A stretch of DNA of 47,111 nt, taken from CAZYSK01 sp964649415 (GTDB taxonomy: Bacteria > Chloroflexota > Anaerolineae > B4-G1). Location: contig CAZYSK010000043.1 in assembly GCA_964649415.1 (NCBI GenBank), positions 1 through 47,111 on the forward strand. The letters are read 5' to 3'. Of the stretch, positions 32,648 through 39,700 are shown in pieces (position 1 is the first letter of the stretch; each line of letters starts with the position of its first letter). The notes under the pieces were generated by a model. It saw only the letters and a program-made list of their open reading frames with translations. It was not told where the DNA came from and ran no database searches. The translations under genes were made by a program, and so were the position numbers.

Positions 32648-35600
32648 ATGCATAGAGATCCTGTTGGTGCTGTGTTGGTGCTCGGTGGCGGCGTGGGGGG
32701 GATGCGCGCGGCGACGGACCTGGCGGAGGCTGGCCTAAAGGTGTATCTGGTGGAAACGCTGCCTTGGCTGGGGGGACGGGTGGCGCAACTGGGGTATATG
32801 TTCCCGACTCACGACTGCGTGCTGTGCCGGGGTTCGTCGGATCACGGGTATGGTTGTACGCGACCGGCTATATCGCCGGCTCTGATGGATAATAACCTGC
32901 ATCCCAATATCGAGATCCTCAGCAACACGGATCTGATGAACGTGTCGGGGTATGCGGGAGATTTCACGGTGACGCTGCGGCATCGTCCGACGTACGTGGA
33001 TGCGAAGCGGTGCGTGAACTGCGGGCTGTGCGAGGGGGTGTGTCCGGTATCGCTGCCGAGCCCTTTCCAGACGGGGCTGGCGGTGCGCAAGGCGGTGTAC
33101 AAGATGGCTCCGCGGGCGCTGCCGGATGCCTACGTGGTGGACAAGGTGCCGCGTTGTGAGACGTGCCGTCGGTGTGAGGCGGTGTGCCCGACTGAGGCGA
33201 TCGATCTGGACGAGGAAGAGGCTGAAGTGGGGCTCAACGTGAGCGCGATCATCCTCTCACTGGGCTACGAGCTGTCGGACGCGAGCGAGTACGGGGAGCT
33301 GGGGTACGGGCGGTACCCGAACGTGATCCACTCGATGCAGTATGAGCGGCTGGCGAGCCGGTCGGGGCCGACGGAGGGGATCGTGATGCGGCCCTCGGAT
33401 GGGGAGCTGCCGAAGCGGATCGCCTGGCTGCAGTGTGTGGGCTCGCGGGACGAGAAGCATCCGTACTGCTCGTCGATCTGCTGTATGTACGCGACGAAGG
33501 AGGCCATGCTGGCGAAGCAGCGGGTGCCGGGGGTGCACTGCCAGGTGTTCATGATGGACGAGCGGGCCTTCAGCAAGGAGTTCAACGCGTACTACGAGCA
33601 GGCGCGGGAAGAATATGGGGTGGAGTACACGCGGTGCCGGATCTCGGCGATCACGGAGGACGCGGAGACGCACGACTTGATCCTGCGCTATCCGAACCCG
33701 GATGGGGGGTTTGAGGAGGGACGGTTCGACATGGTGGTGCTCTCGGTGGGCGCGCTGCCACCGAAGGGAGCGAAGGACCTGGCGGACGTGCTGGGGATCG
33801 AGCTGAACAGATACGGCTTCTGTGCGACGGACAAGTTCGCGCCGCTGGAGACGAGCAAGCCGGGGATCTACGTGTGCGGCATGTTTGCGTCGCCGAAGGA
33901 GATCGCGGAGACGATCCTGGACGCGGCGGGTGCGGCGGGGGACGTGATGCGGTTGCTCTCGGGGGAACTGGGGAGCGGGGCGTGTGGGCGGGAGTATCCG
34001 TTCCTGTGTTGGGAGCCAGGCGAGGGGCCGCCGGAGCGCGACGTGGTGGGGGAGGAGTCTCGGGTGGGGGTGTTTGTGTGCCGGTGCTACCCGAGTATCG
34101 CGGGAATCGTGGACACGGAGGCGGTGGCGGCATTCGCGGCGGGGTTGCCGGGCGTGGTCCACGTGGAGACGATGGACTATGCGTGTCTAGACGAGGGGCA
34201 AGCGCGCATACAGGAGGTGATTGAGGCGGAGCAGTTGAACCGGGTGACGGTAGCGGCGTGCAGCCACCGAACGCACGAGTCACTGTTCCAGCGGGTGGTG
34301 CGCCAGGCAGGCTTGAACCCATATCTGCTGGAGATGGCGAACATCCGGGAGCATTGCGCCTGGGCGCATCCGGATGACCCGGTGGGCGCCACGCGGGCGG
34401 CGAAGGAGCTGGTGCGGCTGGCGGTGGCACGCGCGCGGCTGGCGGATCCGGTGCACAAGGAGGTGGTGGAACCGACACGGCGGGCGCTGATCATCGGTGG
34501 TGGCGTGGCAGGGATGGAAGCCGCACTAAACATCGCGGACGCGGGGTATGACGTGAGCCTGGTGGAGCGGAGTGCAGGGCTGGGGGGTAACCTGCAGCAC
34601 ATCTACTACGTGGCGGAGGGTGACAACCCGCAGCGGCTGCTGCGCGATCTGACGAACCGGGTGCTGGGGCATCAGCGGATCGAGTTACTGACGAACTCGG
34701 AAGTGGTGGCGCAGGAGGGCAGCGTGGGGGCGTTCCGCTCGACGGTGCGCACTCCTACGGGCGACGTGAGTGTGGAGCACGGGGCGATGATCGTGGCCAC
34801 GGGTGGGCAGGAGTGGCGGGGCAGTGTGTATCTGCTTGGTGAGGACGAGCGGGTGGTGACGTCACTGGATCTGGAGGAGATCATCACGCACCGCCCGGAG
34901 CAAATCGTGGAAATGAAGGAGATCGTGTTCATCCAGTGTGTGCGGCCGCCTGGAGCGGTGGAGTACTGCAGTCGCACGTGTTGCACGAACACGATGAAGA
35001 ACGCGATCCGGATCAAGCTGCTCAACCCAGACTGCCGGGTGGTCGTGCTGTATAAGGACATCATCACCTACGGGTTCAGAGAGGCGTTCTACACGGAGGC
35101 GCGGGAGCGGGGCACCATTTTCGTGCGCTATGACGATGCGCATATGCCGCGGGTGCGGGTGAACGAGGAAGGGGCGCTGGAGGTGGTGGCGTGGGAACCG
35201 TCGCTGCAGCAGGAGATCATGCTGACCCCCGGTTTATTGTCGCTGAGTATGGCTATCCAACCCTCGGAGGGGACTGAGGAACTGGCGCGGGTGCTGGATC
35301 TGCCGCTATCCGCGGAAGGTTTCTTCATGGAAGCTCACCTCAAGATGCGGCCGATGGACATGGCCAAGGAGGGAGTGTTCATCTGTGGTATGGCGCACTA
35401 TCCCAAGTTCATTGAGGAGTGCATCACGAACGCGCAGGCGGCGGCGGCACGGGCGCTGACGATTCTGTCTACGCCGCGGATGTACATTGGCGGCGTGGTC
35501 TCTGTGGTGGATCAGAGTAAGTGCGTGGGCTGCCTCACCTGTGTGCGGACGTGTCCTTTCGAGATCCCCAAGGTGCGCTACGAGGACGTCGGTGTGGGAG

Positions 35601-35764
35601 AGATTAAGGGGGCGGCGTACATTGACCCCTCGCTGTGCACGGGGTGTGGCACGTGCACAGGGGAATGCCCGGCGAAGGCGATTCAGTTGGTGGCGTATCG
35701 AGATGAGCAGATCATGGGGCTGCCGCTGGGTGCGTGGGCGGAGGCGGGGGTGACAAGGCAATGA
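32648..35764 (+). CDS. hdrA: HdrA twin fusion (type A plus type B, no GltD)
   Basis: 1038 residues from ATG 32648; TTG 32645 is also possible, since the leader GAGGAGAGGTGAATTGAT is identical to that before the gene at 18992. The A half has LGGGVGGM, HDCVLC with an extra cysteine-rich stretch (GSSDHGYGC), ferredoxin motifs CVNCGLCEGVCP and CETCRRCEAVCP, CVGSR and YCSSICCMYATKEA. The B half starts near residue 475 with RVGVFVCRCYPSI (Arg in place of the His of the CHC motif), has a second FAD site (IIGGGVAGM) and two C-terminal [4Fe-4S] motifs (CVGCLTCVRTCP, CTGCGTCTGECP). Unlike its neighbours it has no repeat insertions. MvhD follows, separated by a short gap. This is the plain version of the two GltD-bearing fusions. 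Confidence 0.9.
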   Translation: MHRDPVGAVLVLGGGVGGMRAATDLAEAGLKVYLVETLPWLGGRVAQLGYMFPTHDCVLCRGSSDHGYGCTRPAISPALMDNNLHPNIEILSNTDLMNVSGYAGDFTVTLRHRPTYVDAKRCVNCGLCEGVCPVSLPSPFQTGLAVRKAVYKMAPRALPDAYVVDKVPRCETCRRCEAVCPTEAIDLDEEEAEVGLNVSAIILSLGYELSDASEYGELGYGRYPNVIHSMQYERLASRSGPTEGIVMRPSDGELPKRIAWLQCVGSRDEKHPYCSSICCMYATKEAMLAKQRVPGVHCQVFMMDERAFSKEFNAYYEQAREEYGVEYTRCRISAITEDAETHDLILRYPNPDGGFEEGRFDMVVLSVGALPPKGAKDLADVLGIELNRYGFCATDKFAPLETSKPGIYVCGMFASPKEIAETILDAAGAAGDVMRLLSGELGSGACGREYPFLCWEPGEGPPERDVVGEESRVGVFVCRCYPSIAGIVDTEAVAAFAAGLPGVVHVETMDYACLDEGQARIQEVIEAEQLNRVTVAACSHRTHESLFQRVVRQAGLNPYLLEMANIREHCAWAHPDDPVGATRAAKELVRLAVARARLADPVHKEVVEPTRRALIIGGGVAGMEAALNIADAGYDVSLVERSAGLGGNLQHIYYVAEGDNPQRLLRDLTNRVLGHQRIELLTNSEVVAQEGSVGAFRSTVRTPTGDVSVEHGAMIVATGGQEWRGSVYLLGEDERVVTSLDLEEIITHRPEQIVEMKEIVFIQCVRPPGAVEYCSRTCCTNTMKNAIRIKLLNPDCRVVVLYKDIITYGFREAFYTEARERGTIFVRYDDAHMPRVRVNEEGALEVVAWEPSLQQEIMLTPGLLSLSMAIQPSEGTEELARVLDLPLSAEGFFMEAHLKMRPMDMAKEGVFICGMAHYPKFIEECITNAQAAAARALTILSTPRMYIGGVVSVVDQSKCVGCLTCVRTCPFEIPKVRYEDVGVGEIKGAAYIDPSLCTGCGTCTGECPAKAIQLVAYRDEQIMGLPLGAWAEAGVTRQ

Positions 35765-35793
35765 CGCTGGGTTCTGGGCTTGTGGAGGTATCC

Positions 35794-36279
35794 ATGGCTG
35801 AAGGCGTAGAGACGCAAGATTTTGCGTCTGCGGACACTGCGGGCAACGCGTTTGAGCCGGAGATCACGGTCTTCATGTGCATCTACTGCGCGTACATGGC
35901 CGCCGATACGGCCGGTGCGCTGCGGATCAAGTACCCGGCGAACGTTAAGTTGGTCAAGCTGCCGTGTACGGGTAAGACGGATGCCCGCTATTTGCTGGAG
36001 GCGTTCGAGCAAGGGGCGGACGGTGTGTGTGTGGTGGGCTGCCCCATCGGCAACTGCCACCACGTGGATGGGAACAAGCGAGGATTGGCGCGGGTGAAGT
36101 ACACCAAGAGGCTGCTGGATGAGATCGGGCTGGGCAGTGAGCGACTGGAGATGTACTTCGTCTCGGGTGGCATGGGCATGACGTTTGCTGCCGCGATCCA
36201 GGAGATGACTGGACGCCTGCGGGAGTTGGGGCCAAGTCCCTTGAAGGCGCGCCATCAGAATGGCGCCTCTGAAGGGTGA
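35794..36279 (+). CDS. mvhD: MvhD-like [2Fe-2S] protein (copy 2) with repeat-derived ends
   Basis: 161 residues from ATG 35794, five bases behind GGAGG; an ATG at 35761 overlapping the previous stop as ATGA is the alternative. After a short leader the VETQDFAS element (35806-35829) is translated, and the family core begins at FEPEITVFMCIYC. Cysteines: MCIYC, PCTG, and GCPIGNCHH, equivalent to the GGC-H-P-G-D-C motif of the first copy. The C-terminus (LKARHQNGASEG) comes from the 35-nt tandem repeat that starts at 36243. Both ends have therefore been reshaped by repeats while the core is intact. Likely partner of the preceding HdrA twin. Confidence 0.88.
   Translation: MAEGVETQDFASADTAGNAFEPEITVFMCIYCAYMAADTAGALRIKYPANVKLVKLPCTGKTDARYLLEAFEQGADGVCVVGCPIGNCHHVDGNKRGLARVKYTKRLLDEIGLGSERLEMYFVSGGMGMTFAAAIQEMTGRLRELGPSPLKARHQNGASEG
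35806..35829 (+). repeat. 24-nt palindromic element read as VETQDFAS (copy 5)
   Basis: Near the N-terminus of the second MvhD; same orientation and frame as the other coding copies. Confidence 0.9.
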
Positions 36280-36325
36280 AGGCGCGCCATCAGAATGGCG
36301 CCTCCGAAGGGTGAAGGCGCGCTGT
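36243..36325 (+). repeat. 35-nt tandem repeat overlapping the end of mvhD copy 2
   Basis: Units 36243-36277 and 36278-36312 (one base different) and the start of a third. Each contains a palindromic core (GCGCCAT with ATGGCGC). A related core is at about 21689-21707 inside the first HdrA-GltD-HdrA gene. Confidence 0.88.
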
Positions 36326-36370
36326 CACACTAGACTTCCGAAGTCTTCAGTGGTTCATTTGACCCGTCTA

Positions 36371-36511
36371 GCAGCCTGTCGGAGTGAAAAAGGCCGTCCC
36401 TAAATTCGCGGCCTTTTGCAGCAAAAGTGGGTGGCGAGACCCAAATTCGAGCTTAAAGCCGTGCTTGAGTGGGACCTTTCTCAGTAAAATGGCTTCTCTC
36501 CGACAGGCTGC
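36371..36511 (+). mobile_element. MITE (about 141 nt) with TA target duplication
   Basis: Perfect 17-bp inverted repeats when CTAG is included (CTAGCAGCCTGTCGGAG at 36368-36384, complement at 36498-36514). The empty-site copy at 18872-18970 shows a single TA at this point, so the insertion duplicated TA, as IS630/Tc1-mariner-type elements do. It has no coding capacity. Confidence 0.82.
36388..36417 (+). terminator. Possible bidirectional terminator inside the MITE
   Basis: AAAAGGCCG (36388-36396) pairs with CGGCCTTTT (36409-36417) across a 12-base loop, giving a G/C-containing stem with an A-run before and a T-run after. The stem is short, so function is uncertain. Confidence 0.45.
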
Positions 36512-36747
36512 TAGCACCTTGCGGAAGCCGCGACCTATGCCATTTGGAGCTATGTCCTAGACTTCGGAAGTCTGGGCCCAGTCAAGATAGAGAATCGGGA
36601 GGGGGAACGAGTCCGGAAGTGAGCAGGTAGCATCGCAACGCGGCATGAGCTGCGCTCCAATGTACCGAAACCTGACACCCGCACAATGGCCAAGGCGGAC
36701 GCTGAACGCCAAGCGTCGTGCGTCCGTAGGGGGGAGGAAAGGGTGAG

Positions 36748-39700
36748 ATGAAACAGGATGTCAGGAACAGAGCGGACATTGCGGACCTAATGCCGGCAGG
36801 ATACCGGCGGTCCATTGATTCCGACCGTCCGCGGTCGACGTCGGCTGCGTCCGCACGTGGGTCCCCCGCTGAAGCGGAGCGTCCAGATGGTGCATCGGAT
36901 GTCGTCGGGGCGGTGATGGTTGTCGGTGGGGGAATCGCAGGCATCCAGGCTTCGCTGGATCTGACCGAGGCTGGCTACAAGGTCTATCTGGTGGAGACTA
37001 AGTCGGCTATCGGTGGGCATATGGCGCAGTTGGACAAGACGTTCCCGACCAACGACTGCGCAATGTGCATCGTCAGCCCGAAACTCGTGGACTGTGGTCG
37101 GCATCGCAATATCGAGTTGTTGATGGACAGCGATGTGCTGGGGGTGCGCGGGGAGGCGGGCAATTTCAGCGTGCGGGTGATGACTCGACCGCGGTACATT
37201 GACGTGGACAAGTGCACGGGTTGTGGAGATTGCGCCGATGTGTGCCCGGTTGTCATTCCTAGTCACTTCGATGAAGGGCTGGCGGTACAGCGGGCGGCTT
37301 ACAAGCTATATCCCCAGGCGGTGCCGAATGCCTACGCTATCGAGAAACGGGGCATCGCTCCGTGCCGGGATGCGTGTCCCGCCGGTCAGCGGGCTCAAGG
37401 TTACATCGCCTTGATTCGCGAGGGGCGCTACGAGGACGCGCTGCGAGTGATCAAGGAGGACAATCCTTTTCCCGGTATCTGTGGGCGCATCTGTAATCAC
37501 CGCTGCGAGGAGGCGTGCAATCGGGGCAAGCTGGACGAGCCGATCAACATCCGGGCGTTGAAGCGCTTTGTCACCGACAAGGTCTATGCCCAAGGGAGGG
37601 TACCGTCGGAGCCTACCCCACGCCAGCATGAAGAGCGTGTGGCCGTGATCGGTGCAGGCCCGTGCGGGCTCACCGCTGCGCAGGATCTGTGCAAGCTGGG
37701 TTATGGTGTCACGGTTCTCGAGGCCCTGCCTGTGGCGGGCGGGATGCTGCGCGTGGGCGTGCCGGAGTACCGGTTGCCCTCCTGGATTGTGGATCGGGAG
37801 GTGCAGGACATCGTGGACCTGGGCGTGGCGTTGCGCCTGAACACGCGCGTGGATAACCTGGACGATGTCTTCGCGGAGGGATTTGACGCGGTACTGGTTG
37901 CGGTGGGCGCGCACGAGGGGATCCGCTTGCCTATTCCTGGGGCGGATTTGGGTGGTGTCTTGCTCAACACGACTTTCCTGCGTGACGTGCGGCTCTCCCA
38001 GATAGGGCAGGCACAAGGCCGGCCCCTACGGGATGGGCAGGCACAAGACCGGCCCCTACCCGGGGAGGCGGGTGGAAATCTGCCCGAGCTGGGGGAGCGT
38101 GTGGCGGTCGTTGGGGCCGGGGATGTGGCGATGGACGTGGCGCGAACGGCGGTGCGGTTGGGGGCCGAGGTTCACGTCTATTACCGCCGTACCCGAGAGG
38201 AGGCGAGCGCGGACAGGGAGGAGATGCACCGCGCCGTGGAGGAGGGTGTGGTGTTCCACTGGCAGGTCACGCCTGTGGAGATCGTGGGTGACGGGAACGG
38301 GCGCATGGCCGGGATGCGATGCATCCGTACGGAGCAGGGGATGCCGGACGAAACGGGCCGGAGGCGACCGGTTCCGATTCCGGGATCCGAGCATTTCATT
38401 CCATGTGACAACGTGATATTCTCTGTGGGCCAGCGGGCCGGTCTGGCTTTCATCCCGGATAGCGCGGGGGTGGGGATCACGGGACGGCAGACGATCGCGG
38501 TGAATCCCAACACGCTGGCCGCAACGCGGCCGGGTGTGTTTGCGGCAGGGGATGCGACGACGGGTACGGCATTCGTGATTGAAGCGGTAGCGTCGGGTCA
38601 TCGTGCTGCTGAGTCGATTCATCGCTATTTGCGGGGGGATGAGTTGGAGCCGCCACCCGAGCCGGACTTGCCGGTGGTCGATCTCACGCGGGCGGAGATC
38701 GCCGAGCGGGTAGCACTGGGCGAGGTTCAGGTCGGAGGCCGCGTGCCTGTGGACGCGCTGCCAGCGGATGAGCGAGTTTCGAGCTTCGAGGAGGTGGTGG
38801 CGGGCTACACGGACAGCCAGGCGCAGGAGGAGGCGGCCCGCTGCCTGGCTTGTGGCGTGTGTTCCGAGTGCCTGAGTTGTGTGTACACTTGCCAGGCGGA
38901 TGCGATCAATCACAATATGGTGACGCTTGAGCAGGACATCCCTGTCGGCGCGATCATCCTGGCCCCTGGTTACGATACGTTCCACGCTGAGCAGGCGGCG
39001 GAGTATGGCTGGGGCCGATTTCCCAACGTGGTGACAGCGTTGCAGTTCGAGCGGCTGCTGAATGCCTCTGGCCCGACGCTGGGCCACGTGAAGCGGCCCT
39101 CGGATGGTCAAGTGCCGAAGCGGATCGCATTCATCCAGTGCGTTGGCTCCCGCGATCAGGATCACGATTACTGCTCGGCGGTCTGCTGTATGTATGCCAC
39201 GAAGGAGGCCATACAGGCCATTGAGCACGAGGCGGGCACGGAGATCACCATCTTCATGATGGACATGCGGGCCTATAGCAAGGGCTATGAGGAGTACTAC
39301 CGCCGGGCGCGGGAGCGATATGGCATTCGCTACGTCCGCACGCGGATTTCCTTCGTGAGGGAGGATCCCAAGACGCACGATCTCGTTCTGAAGTACGTTG
39401 GAGACCTTACAGGTTCTCCGAAACCTGTAAGGTCTGATGTCAGGTCTGGCTCGCAGGTCGAGGAGGAGGCGTTCGACCTGGTTGTGCTCTCTGTGGGGGT
39501 GGAGATCTCACAGGGTGTACGCGAGTTGGGCCGGCGGCTGGACGTCGCCCTGGATGGGTACGGGTTCTGCCGCACGGCACCGTTCGAGCCGCTTCAGACG
39601 AGCCGGCCGGGGATCTACGCCGTGGGACCTTTCCGGGAGCCAAAGGATATCCCCGAATCGGTGGTCGAGGCCAGCGGCGCGGCGGCTGCCGCGGGAGCGG

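Larger units (their letters stand above)
36332..36573 (+). mobile_element. Element with 15-bp terminal inverted repeats, interrupted by a MITE
   Basis: AGACTTCCGAAGTCT (36332-36346) and AGACTTCGGAAGTCT (36559-36573) bound the element. With the nested MITE and one TA removed, the interior is 69 bases, the same length as the interior of 18872-18970, and matches its reverse complement at most positions. It lies upstream of an HdrA-GltD-HdrA gene, as does the other copy. Confidence 0.85.
36280..36747 (+). other. 468-base non-coding gap, largest in the window
   Basis: Contains, in order: the rest of the 35-nt tandem repeat, a 242-nt element with 15-bp terminal inverted repeats (36332-36573), a nested MITE with a terminator-like hairpin, a segment without recognisable features (about 36574-36700), and a GCGGACGCTGAACGCC/CGTCCG repeat piece before GGAGG (36733-36737). 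I find no gene. This may split the locus into two transcription units. Confidence 0.75.
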
